Assembly: GCA_963837155.1 (NCBI GenBank)
Contig: CAWIMB010000003.1
Location: 138,725 to 202,724, forward strand
Direction of reading: 5' to 3'
DNA length: 64,000 bases
From: DASQHW01 sp963837155
Lineage (GTDB): Bacteria > Actinomycetota > Acidimicrobiia > IMCC26256 > PALSA-610
The notes beneath the pieces were generated by a model. That model was given only the letters and a program-made list of their open reading frames with translations, did not search any database and was not told the origin of the DNA. The position numbers and the translations under genes are program-made. Positions 19,169 to 26,640 of the stretch are shown here, in pieces; the first letter of the stretch is position 1, and each line of letters starts with the position of its first letter.

Positions 19169-19747
19169 TCATCGGAATGAGTCGACCAGCGCGATAGCGG
19201 CCCGGCCGAAGGAGCCGCCTGCTGACTGGTCTGCCGGACGCGTGTGCGACATGGTCGTGACAGAGACGACGTATACGCGGGGAGTGTCCTCGTAGCGAAG
19301 TGAAGCACCAGTTGGTGATGGCACATAGCAGATCGCGCGGTCGCGGAGACGATGGATGAGCGCCTCAAGGCCCTTGGTGACGCACGTGAAGGGTGCCTTA
19401 CGCGACACGGTGACGTTGATATCGAGTGGGCGCCGGGTGTCGACGAGATGCATAGTCATTAGAACCGGAACGTTGCCGCCGGTACCTGGTCCGACGACTG
19501 TCATTTGTCCGTCGATAAATCGTAGACCCGTGGGCTTTGGCGTTTGAAGAGTTACGCCGCTTTCGCTCTTCACCAGTTGTGCACAGTTACTCAGCGAGGA
19601 GCAGTGGGCCGTTGTTGTGGCCGCGGCGGTGGTGGAGTGCGTTCCGGCGCTCGAACAGCCAATGAGCAGCGTGAGCGCGAGAAGTGCAACGGCGGTTCTC
19701 CGAACCTGGACGGAATGCCCGCGAACCGCCGCTCGGTAGGTCGCCAC
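19169..19747 (-). CDS. Putative lipoprotein, element cargo
   Basis: A 192-residue protein with lipoprotein signal TAVALLALTLLIGCSS and a short Thr/Ala linker (TTAAATTTAHC). The mature region contains two cysteine pairs and the segment LDINVTVSRKAPFTCVTKG, with no recognised domain. GTG 19747 is the start in the open frame. It is one of four lipoproteins in the element and faces the relaxase remnant convergently across about 270 bases in which I see nothing. Confidence 0.55.
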   Translation of the reverse strand: MATYRAAVRGHSVQVRRTAVALLALTLLIGCSSAGTHSTTAAATTTAHCSSLSNCAQLVKSESGVTLQTPKPTGLRFIDGQMTVVGPGTGGNVPVLMTMHLVDTRRPLDINVTVSRKAPFTCVTKGLEALIHRLRDRAICYVPSPTGASLRYEDTPRVYVVSVTTMSHTRPADQSAGGSFGRAAIALVDSFR

Positions 19748-19819
19748 GACGCGTTATCGACATCTCGAGAGAGGTACCTGAGCGCCCGAGCGGCTGGTTG
19801 CCCAACGTCATCACCAGCT

Positions 19820-20494
19820 CTATTGGAGCTGCGGTTCATCGGTATTGGACATCAAGGCTACGTACGACTCCCCGTCGTAGACAGCGACAAGCACAGCCAA
19901 CGTAGATGCAACGATCGCGTCCAGCTCACTGGAATCGAGTTGATGTCCCGCGATCAAACCTAGATCAGGTGCTGACCGTCTGCACGCGAACGCGTTGAGG
20001 GGGTAGCCCGACGAGGCACTGCGCAGCAGTCTCGCGCCGCTGTCGCCGCCAGACTCGAGGTCAGCCCACTCGAGAACACGATCATCGGCATACGAGACCT
20101 TGACGGGGAGGCTCGGGTCACCTCGACGAGCCAGCTCGTTCTCGACAATGAGAGTCGCGACACCCTCACTAAACAGTTGATCAAGGAAGCGCGCCGCGAT
20201 GCCATCAGTATCGGACGCGCGAATGCCTCGCGCATGGTTGTCAAGCCCCAGCGCTGTGGGTTCGAGTGCGTCCCGTGGAACGAGCATCCGCGCCGACGCG
20301 AGCTTGGGCAGACATTGCGTCATCAACATTGCCAACACGGAGCCTTGCGCGAGCGACCCGCGGATCCAGTCCTGGGCTGTCGTCGCCGCGATAGGAAGCC
20401 CAATGTTCCAGTCGGTCACTTCGGGACCACTCGGCCGCTCATACCTGATGTTCTCCACGCCCTCGTGCATTCGTTCGACCCCGAGGTCGAACAT
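19820..20494 (-). CDS. Hypothetical protein, element cargo
   Basis: A 224-residue soluble protein without a known domain. Seen are a moderately hydrophobic helix (GSLAQGSVLAMLMTQCLPKL) and an acidic carboxy half with SSELDAIVASTLAVLVAVYD. Amino-acid use is normal for a coding frame. It is followed on the same strand by small genes of equally unknown role; together they resemble accessory cargo, possibly toxin-immunity type, but nothing specific supports that. Confidence 0.5.
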   Translation of the reverse strand: MFDLGVERMHEGVENIRYERPSGPEVTDWNIGLPIAATTAQDWIRGSLAQGSVLAMLMTQCLPKLASARMLVPRDALEPTALGLDNHARGIRASDTDGIAARFLDQLFSEGVATLIVENELARRGDPSLPVKVSYADDRVLEWADLESGGDSGARLLRSASSGYPLNAFACRRSAPDLGLIAGHQLDSSELDAIVASTLAVLVAVYDGESYVALMSNTDEPQLQ

Positions 20495-20522
20495 CGCTCC
20501 CAGTCCGCGTGCCGATGATCAA

Positions 20523-20792
20523 TCAACAGTTCAGATGCCTTCGCAACACCGCCAGCAGTTCTGCGACTCCGACGGTTCCCGACTCGGTGGTTTCGCCGTC
20601 CGTGTCGCACTCGAAGTGATACGTCCCGAGGGGCCGCTCCCACGATGAGACGTAGACGAATCGGCCGGCGCGGGCTTGCGACTTGAACCCGATGGCGAAC
20701 TCGTCCGCGTCCCAGTGATCGATGACGTCGACTTCTCGTCCCACGCCATCCGCCACTTCTTCGACCAACCACTGGATCGTTAAGTCCTTCAT
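20523..20792 (-). CDS. Small hypothetical protein
   Basis: From ATG 20792 an 89-residue protein: MKDLTIQWLVEEVADGVGRE, then FAIGFKSQARAGRFVYVSSW and a Glu/Thr-rich turn before VAELLAVLRRHLNC. Size, charge and the mixed alpha/beta pattern resemble small immunity-type proteins, but no family is recognised. A longer start at 20837 would add 15 residues. Confidence 0.45.
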   Translation of the reverse strand: MKDLTIQWLVEEVADGVGREVDVIDHWDADEFAIGFKSQARAGRFVYVSSWERPLGTYHFECDTDGETTESGTVGVAELLAVLRRHLNC

Positions 20793-20847
20793 TGCATCCC
20801 TACGGCCTAAATCCTGCAGCGGCGAACGGGCAATCAAACTTCACGGT

Positions 20848-21468
20848 CTAGGGCCGCTCGCGCTCAGGGTTTCTGCGGATGAGAGTTCCGGAGTCCGATC
20901 GTGGCGCGGCGTGAACATTGAATCGACGGCCACCTTCGATCGCGTAGACGGTTCGGCGACGGCGAACAAGGAGAGGAAGGGACGACGGGCCCTCGGGGTG
21001 GCCCCAGTCACGAAAGACGGTGGAGCCATTCAGGTGGAAGTACGGCAGCGTTCCTTCTCTCGGCGGCTCTTGCGAGCCGCCGACATACGCGTGGGTTATT
21101 CCGTCGGCGTCGGCTCGTACCCACAGACAGTGTCCTCGCCGCAAGGATGTGCCGTGGACGCTGGTCCAGCACTCCCTCCACTGGTGGTGGCCGACCGCTT
21201 GCGCCCATCTCTCGTCGGTCCGCTGGCGTACCGGGCCCGCCTCGTCGCCGCTCAGTCCCCGACGACACGGGCCGAATCCACTCCATAAGACGTCGCCAAA
21301 ACCGAGCTTGCATCGTTTCAGTATCGGCGACGCAGATGGTGTTCTTTCGTGGGCGTCGGAATTCCGAGCGCGTACCGAGCGGTTTGGGATTCGCACCTCG
21401 GTCACTGATGTCGATACCGGTCGAGGTCCTCGCGGACGGGACCGCCTAACGGAACTCGGCGCCACCAC
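20848..21468 (-). CDS. Hypothetical protein, doubtful start
   Basis: A 206-residue open frame whose middle (GHCLWVRADADGITHAYVGG, then LPYFHLNGSTVFRDWG) looks like real protein, while the first 45 residues are arginine- and serine-rich and overlap the next gene. No family recognised. An alternative frame with MEWIRPVSSGTERR is less convincing. Confidence 0.3.
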   Translation of the reverse strand: MVAPSSVRRSRPRGPRPVSTSVTEVRIPNRSVRARNSDAHERTPSASPILKRCKLGFGDVLWSGFGPCRRGLSGDEAGPVRQRTDERWAQAVGHHQWRECWTSVHGTSLRRGHCLWVRADADGITHAYVGGSQEPPREGTLPYFHLNGSTVFRDWGHPEGPSSLPLLVRRRRTVYAIEGGRRFNVHAAPRSDSGTLIRRNPERERP

Positions 21469-21845
21469 CAGCCCTGAGTAGGATCGGCGCCGATCACCCT
21501 CGCAATGAGATTCGCATCATCATCTTCGGTCAGGTCGCGAAAGCGAGTGCCGATGGTCATGAGCCATTCCGAGACCGCATCCTGACATGCGGTCGGAACG
21601 AAGGCGACCGCGCGGTGGAGTCCGTCACGCATATACAGCGCGGCTACCCAATCATCCGCGTTCCAGACCTCGTCCGACAGCGGCATGCGCATTTCGTCGG
21701 TGAACCGAGCGAGATGCGCCGCCCAGCCGTCGCCAAGTTCGAAGATCGGATTGCCTTCGCCAGGCGCGTTCTCCTCGGCGCTGTTATCGAGGAGCAGTCG
21801 TTGCTCGGCAGACAACGTCGACGTCAGTGACGGGAAGTCAGTCAT
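21402..21845 (-). CDS. Hypothetical acidic protein, element cargo
   Basis: From ATG 21845 a 147-residue acidic protein: MTDFPSLTSTLSAEQRLLLD, LGDGWAAHLARFTDEMRMPL, then FVPTACQDAVSEWLMTIG. It is soluble, tryptophan-rich near the end (GWWWRRVPLGG) and of unknown family. It is the last gene before the right end of the element. Confidence 0.5.
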   Translation of the reverse strand: MTDFPSLTSTLSAEQRLLLDNSAEENAPGEGNPIFELGDGWAAHLARFTDEMRMPLSDEVWNADDWVAALYMRDGLHRAVAFVPTACQDAVSEWLMTIGTRFRDLTEDDDANLIARVIGADPTQGWWWRRVPLGGPVREDLDRYRHQ

Positions 21846-21946
21846 CACAAGCGGCCGTCCTTTGGCGAACCGCGCCATGATCGACGTGGAGATCACGCGA
21901 AATGGTGGCGAGTCGGGACGCGTGACTCATCACGTGTGAGCGGGCC

Positions 21947-21966
21947 TTGCTAACGCCTTGCTAACG
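21947..21966 (+). repeat. Right integrase arm-type repeats
   Basis: Two copies of TTGCTAACG at 21947-21955 and 21958-21966, with the same 11-base period as the pair at 8554-8573. They lie 114 bases inside the right att copy. Confidence 0.65.
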
Positions 21967-22079
21967 CGCGGTGCCGCACGGCGTGGATTCGAGGTCACGC
22001 GGCGGACAAGTGAATCGCGAACGCCCTGATCAGAGGCCACGGCCTGGAAGCATTGGCATGCCGTGGACGGTGAGGTCGA

Positions 22080-22137
22080 GGCTTAAACCCGCCGGCTCCT
22101 TCGGGGGCATGAGGGTTCGATCCCCTCCCCGGGCACT
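22080..22137 (+). repeat. attR: partial tRNA-Leu copy
   Basis: A copy of the tRNA-Leu 3' half without the 5' half. Three mismatches to the left copy fall in the variable arm and keep it foldable (TCCC/GGGA becomes CTCC/GGGG). It marks the right end of the element. Confidence 0.85.
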
Positions 22138-22160
22138 TTCCTTTGGTCGGAGGGAGGACG

Positions 22161-22914
22161 TTGGCTGACGGGTTGCCGTCCCGGCTCAGCGGTCGGGTCG
22201 TGCTCATCACTGGCGCCGAGAGCGGCATCGGACGCGAGACCGCGCTGCGCGCCGCGAGCGAGGGCGCCGACATCGCAGCGATCGGTCTGAACGCCAGCGC
22301 CCTCAACGCGTTGGTCGACCAGGTGACGGCGATCGGCCGGCGGGCAGCCGCTCGGCCGGCCGATGTCTCCGACGTCGATGCGCTCACCGCGGCAATCGAC
22401 GAACTCGTGAACGAACTCGGGCCTCTCAACGTCGCCCACGCCAACGCCGGCATCCTGATCCCGCCGACGTCCATCACCGATCTCGATCTCGACCAGTGGA
22501 ACCGTGGCTGTTGACCTCACCGGCGTCATGCTCACCTTCCGAACGGCGCTCCCGCACTTCGGAGCGAACGGTGGCCTCCTGCTCGCGACCGGCTCGTCGC
22601 TCGCTTTGCGTCCGGGCGTCGGATACCTGCCCTACGTCGCGGCCAAGGCCGGAGTGCACGCAATCGCCCGGAGCCTGGCCCTCGAGCTCGCGCCGCGAGG
22701 CATCCGCGTGAACGTGATCGCGCCCGGCCTGACCGACACGCCCATGACCCAAGGCGTGTCCGGTCACATCGAACGTCAGCTTCCAGGGATACCGCTCGGT
22801 GAGCTCGTGCGCGCCGGTGACGTGGCGGCCTTGGCGGTGCACCTCATGACCGATGAAGCACGCTCCGTCACGGGAAGCGTGTTCAGCATCGACGCGGGAC
22901 GAACAGCCGTCTGA
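22161..22914 (+). pseudogene. Short-chain dehydrogenase/reductase, frameshifted
   Basis: A classical SDR of about 251 residues using NAD(P)(H). TTG 22161 follows a strong GGAGGGAGGA site. Seen are the cofactor loop VLITGAESGIGRE, the HANAG structural motif, LLLATGSSLAL (catalytic serine), YVAAK (tyrosine and lysine) and the carboxy GSVFSIDAG. The frame breaks at about 22495, where restoring a missing GT pair gives the expected NRVVAVDLTG-like helix. All catalytic residues survive in one frame or the other, so the break may be an error. It starts directly beyond attR. Confidence 0.8.
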
Positions 22915-22936
22915 CCGATCGCGCGGCCAGACTCCG

Positions 22937-23995
22937 TCAGTCGACGGGCGGTGGAAGGACGAGGCGAACACCGGTTCGCTGCTCGAAGTAGGCGACCATC
23001 TGATCGGTGATGCCGTCCCAGGTCGGGCGGGGGCCGTCATACGTGAGACCCCGCGCCTTCGTCGTCCGGTAGCTGACGACGCCGTCCAGCTCGAGGAGAC
23101 ATCGGAGTGCCTCGTAGTAGGGGACCGAACGCAGGTCTGCGTCACTCCCGGACTCGTAGATGGAGCGATACGCGACGGCGAGGCGTCGGCCGACGCGCTG
23201 AGCGACCCGCTGGATCGGGCGCGGCATCGCCACCGGTGCAAGCGACAGGGCCATCGTCAAGAACGCGATTTCGAGTGCCGGTTCGGCCACGGTGGCAAGG
23301 GTCCAGTCGATGAGTCCCGTCACCTCGCCGTGGTCGACGAGAAGGTTGCCGCCCCAGGAGTCTCCGTGACACAGCACCAACGGTGACCGCTGCTGGGGCA
23401 CGTTGCGCATGAGCCACTCGTGGCCCGGTGCAAGAGGATGGGATCGATCGTCGTCGGTGGGCTTGGTGATGTGGGCCCACATTCGCTCGATAGTTGCCAG
23501 TTCGCCGAACGAGTCGACGAGCGGAGTCGGGTCGAGGCGATGCAGCGCGAGGTGAACCTCGGCCGTCTGGCGAGGCATGTCGCGATACATGCGCCGAAGT
23601 CCTCCAACGAGCTGGCGAGCATTGGTGCCTTCCATCGCGGGCGAGCCCGGCAGCAGTTCCATCACGAACCAACGTCGTCCCTCGATGGTCGAACCCGGCT
23701 CACGAAGCGCGACTGCCGGCGCAGGGACGCCGCAGTCGTGGACGAAGGTCTGGACGGCGGCCTCCCACGCGTCGAGCTGTTCGGGCGCGTGGTTCGGGAA
23801 CAGCCGCAACACCATCGGAGAGCTCCAACCGGCCGGGTTGCCTTTCAGGGAGAATCGATAGTTCGCGGTGTAGAACCCTCCGCCGAGCTGGACGGGCGGG
23901 TCCGCGTACTCGACCTCGTGGCCGATCCCGACACGCAGGCGAGCAAGCAACTCGTCGGCGAGCACACCGCAGTCTGTCCGATCGTGACGAACCAT
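22937..23995 (-). CDS. Phosphotransferase of the aminoglycoside/choline kinase (APH) fold
   Basis: A 352-residue kinase-like protein. Brenner's motif LVLCHGDSWGGNLLVDHG and the metal-binding VTGLIDWTLATVAEPALEIA are intact, so it should be active. Similar actinobacterial proteins act on small alcohols, antibiotics or acyl-CoA-linked substrates; the target is unknown. Only nine bases separate its ATG from the divergent nucleotidyltransferase start, so its true start may be the GTG at 23965, leaving room for promoters. Confidence 0.75.
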   Translation of the reverse strand: MVRHDRTDCGVLADELLARLRVGIGHEVEYADPPVQLGGGFYTANYRFSLKGNPAGWSSPMVLRLFPNHAPEQLDAWEAAVQTFVHDCGVPAPAVALREPGSTIEGRRWFVMELLPGSPAMEGTNARQLVGGLRRMYRDMPRQTAEVHLALHRLDPTPLVDSFGELATIERMWAHITKPTDDDRSHPLAPGHEWLMRNVPQQRSPLVLCHGDSWGGNLLVDHGEVTGLIDWTLATVAEPALEIAFLTMALSLAPVAMPRPIQRVAQRVGRRLAVAYRSIYESGSDADLRSVPYYEALRCLLELDGVVSYRTTKARGLTYDGPRPTWDGITDQMVAYFEQRTGVRLVLPPPVD

Positions 23996-24004
23996 GATGG
24001 AGTC

Positions 24005-24799
24005 GTGACGGGCTCGACTCTCGTGGTGCTGGCTGCGGGGCGCGGCACGCGTTTCGGCGGGTTGAAGCAACTCGTCGCGGTTCGCGACGACGGCGCGACT
24101 GTCACCGACGTGTTGGTCCGGCGGGCGGCGGATGCCGGCATCGAGCGGGCCGTGATCGTCGTTCGGGCCGAGATCGAGGCGCTGATGCGTACGCATGTCG
24201 ACGAGATGGGCGGGGCCGGCATCCCCGTCGAGTTCGCGTTGCAGCGACAGCCGCGGGGAACCGCCGATGCCCTACTCGCGGCTCGGGACGCGGTCGGCGG
24301 TCCGCTCGTGGTCGTGAATGCCGATGACCTCTATCCCGCGGGCGCGTTCTCGTTGCTTGCGGCGCATCTCCGCGACGCGCCCGCGCATGAGCACGCGGTC
24401 GTCGGGTTTCGCGTTGATCGCACGCTGGTCGGATCACGTCCCGAGCAGCGCGCACTGCTCACGACCGACGAGGCGGGCGCGCTCGTTGGGGTACGTGAGG
24501 GGCGCGTCGAGAAGGACGGCGGATTGCGTTTCGCGACCGCAACGTCCATCGATGGGTTGCGTGGCGACGAGTTGGTCTCGATGAACATGTGGGGCTTCCG
24601 ACCGAGTGTGTTCGAAGCGCTCGCCGCCGCGGTCGCCGAGTTCGGGGCGCACGACCCCGACGTCGAAGTGTTCTTGCCCGACGTGGTCGCGACGATGATT
24701 GCGGCCGGCGCGACGGTTCGCGCCCTGCCGACGGACGAGGCGTGCATTGGGATGACCTACCGCGAAGACGTCGACGCCGTGCGTGCGGCGCAGCAGTGA
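24005..24799 (+). CDS. Sugar-1-phosphate nucleotidyltransferase (GlmU/MurU-like domain)
   Basis: A 264-residue NTP-transferase fold protein that would join a sugar-1-phosphate to UTP or another NTP. The signature loop LVVLAAGRGTRFGGLKQL is at residues 6-23, followed by VVVNADDLYPAG (metal-binding aspartates) and MNMWGFRPSVFEAL. GTG 24005 has a GGAG site. It overlaps the downstream NahK-like kinase by 4 bases (GTGA), which points to the product of that kinase, an N-acetylhexosamine 1-phosphate, as its substrate. Base specificity cannot be read. Confidence 0.78.
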   Translation: MTGSTLVVLAAGRGTRFGGLKQLVAVRDDGATVTDVLVRRAADAGIERAVIVVRAEIEALMRTHVDEMGGAGIPVEFALQRQPRGTADALLAARDAVGGPLVVVNADDLYPAGAFSLLAAHLRDAPAHEHAVVGFRVDRTLVGSRPEQRALLTTDEAGALVGVREGRVEKDGGLRFATATSIDGLRGDELVSMNMWGFRPSVFEALAAAVAEFGAHDPDVEVFLPDVVATMIAAGATVRALPTDEACIGMTYREDVDAVRAAQQ

Positions 24800-25818
24800 T
24801 CGACGCCGCGACTGTTCAGCGCGTCGCGGCGCAGTTTTCGTTCTCCGCGCCGGTCGAGACGATTGCGCCGTTCGGCACCGGCCTCATCAACGACTCGTTC
24901 CTCGTTGCGACGCATCGCGACGACTATGTGGTGCAGCGGATCAATCGTTCGGTCTTTGGTGACCCGCACTCGCTCATGCAGAACGTGGCGACCGTGTCGG
25001 CGCATCTCGGTGGTCGGTTCGTGCCCGAACTCGTCGCCGCTCGATCGGGCGGGTGGATCGTCACGGATGCCGATGACAGGTGGCGCGCGTGGCGCCGCGT
25101 GCCCGGCGGCGAGGCGTGCGTCGATGTGACACCGATGCGCGCGGCGTCGGCCGCGCACCTGCTCGGCCGCTTCCACGCGGGCCTTGCGGATCTCGCGCCG
25201 GCATGCCTGACCGAGACGATCCCGCACTTCCACGATCCCACGCGCCGGCTGGCGCGGCTCCGCGAGGCCGTTGCCGAAGATCCGTTCGGCCGCGTCGAAC
25301 GCGTTGCAGCCGAGGTCGACCGCGCGCTTGCGGCCGCCCCACTCGCGACGCTGGCCGACGAACTCGTCGCGCGCCTCCCGGTGCGGGTTGCGCACAACGA
25401 CGCCCAGCTCGCCAACGTCCTATTTCGCGGCAGCGAGGCCGTGTGTCTCGTCGATCTCGACACGGTCATGCCGACAGCCTGGTTCTTTGACGTCGGCGAC
25501 TTGCTGCGCAGCGCGTCAACGCACGCCGCCGAGGACGATCCCGACCCGCAGCACCACGTCGCCGATCCGCCGCTCGTGCGCGCGATCCTCGACGGCTACC
25601 GCGCGGGCGTGGCGCCGGCCGTGAGGGCCGGCACCGAAGAAGACGACGCGCTCGAAGTCGCCGGCGCACTGATCACGTACGAACAAGCACTTCGGTTCCT
25701 GACCGATTTCATCATGGGCGACGTCTATTACCGCACGACACGACCCGATCAGAATCGCGACCGCGCGCGCGGGCAGCTCGCCTTGCTCGCGTCGCTGCAA
25801 GGTACGGTCGGATCGTGA
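24796..25818 (+). CDS. N-acetylhexosamine 1-kinase-like protein (NahK family)
   Basis: A 340-residue APH-fold kinase that resembles bifidobacterial NahK, which phosphorylates GlcNAc and GalNAc at the anomeric carbon. Matching segments along the length are FGTGLINDSFLV, VQRINRSVFGDPHSLMQNV, LTETIPHFHDPTRR, RVAHNDAQLANVLF (catalytic HND near residue 200), CLVDLDTVMPTAWFFDVGD and LTDFIMGDVYYRTTRPDQN. The family assignment is from memory of that protein, not from a search. GTGA overlaps on both sides show translational coupling with the nucleotidyltransferase and the GNAT. Confidence 0.82.
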   Translation: MIDAATVQRVAAQFSFSAPVETIAPFGTGLINDSFLVATHRDDYVVQRINRSVFGDPHSLMQNVATVSAHLGGRFVPELVAARSGGWIVTDADDRWRAWRRVPGGEACVDVTPMRAASAAHLLGRFHAGLADLAPACLTETIPHFHDPTRRLARLREAVAEDPFGRVERVAAEVDRALAAAPLATLADELVARLPVRVAHNDAQLANVLFRGSEAVCLVDLDTVMPTAWFFDVGDLLRSASTHAAEDDPDPQHHVADPPLVRAILDGYRAGVAPAVRAGTEEDDALEVAGALITYEQALRFLTDFIMGDVYYRTTRPDQNRDRARGQLALLASLQGTVGS

Positions 25819-26640
25819 CGGAGCTGCCCGAGCTCGACCGCTCGGCCCTGCCGGCGATCGCGGAGCTCTGCCGGCGAGGCATCGCCGACTTCCCGTCGGT
25901 CGACGAGCTCGATGGCGCGCTGTTCGCGCCCGAGCAACCCGCGGTCGTTCGCGGTTCCCCGGCCGTCGGCGTGGTCGCGACGGTCACGGGCGAGGACGGC
26001 GCCTACCTGCGGCTGCTCATCGTTGATCCGGGTGTGCGCGGCCAGGGCCACGGACATGCGCTCTTGCGCGCCGCGCATGCCGACGCACGCCGCGGGCGGG
26101 CACACGTCGATCACGACCGGCGCCGACGCACCGTTCTTCTTGTGGCCGGGCGTGCCCAGCACCGACACGGCCCTGCTCTGCCTGCTCGAACGCCATCACT
26201 ACACGCGCGTCGAGACGAACTTCGACATGACGATCGACCTCGCGAGGATCCCCGACGATCCCGGCGGCCACGTACTGGCGACGCCCGCCGATCGCGACGA
26301 GATCGCGACGTTCATGGCGAAGCACTGGCCCAACTGGAAGGCCGAGGTGCTCCGCGCGCTCGACAAGGGAAACCTCGTCATGGCGCGCGATGACGAAGGC
26401 ATCCGCGCGTGCTGTGCGTTCGAGGTCAATCGTGCGGGCTTTCTCGGTCCGGTCGCCGCCCGTCCCGACCTCATCGGTCGCGGCGCCGGCACGCCCGCCC
26501 TCATCGGCGCGCTCCACGAGCTGCGCGCCCGAGGCAGGGAGAGCATCGAAGTCTCATGGGTCGGGCCGATCGTGCCGTACGCGCGGCTGGGTGGCCGGGT
26601 CAGCAGCGTCTACTTCGTCTATCGCAAGGGGTTGTCGTGA
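25815..26640 (+). pseudogene. Tandem GNAT N-acetyltransferase, frameshifted
   Basis: About 274 residues with two GNAT-like halves, as in mycothiol synthase relatives. The first half has LRLLIVDPGVRGQGHGHALL, the acetyl-CoA loop. The second has FLGPVAARPDLIGRGAGTPA and ends SSVYFVYRKGLS. A single-base indel near 26090-26100 moves the reading frame between the halves. It is coupled by 4-base overlaps to the NahK-like kinase and the hexosaminidase, so an amino-sugar acetyltransferase is attractive, but that is inference. Confidence 0.75.

Larger units (their letters stand above)
8440..22137 (+). mobile_element. Integrative element in tRNA-Leu, about 13.7 kb
   Basis: The segment is bounded by two copies of the 3' end of tRNA-Leu. 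The intact tRNA is at the left and a 58-bp partial copy at 22080-22137 is at the right. A tyrosine integrase starts 86 bases inside the left boundary, with an excisionase-like HTH gene and a MobF relaxase remnant further in. Pairs of TTGCTAACG repeats lie inside both ends. The relaxase suggests a mobilisable or conjugative ancestor, but I see no mating-pair or coupling-protein genes, so the element is at best mobilisable and probably decayed. Confidence 0.85.

Noticed and set aside
22080..22137. A second tRNA-Leu gene
   Set aside because: Only the 3' half is present; the acceptor 5' strand, D arm and 5' half of the anticodon arm are missing, so it is an att remnant.
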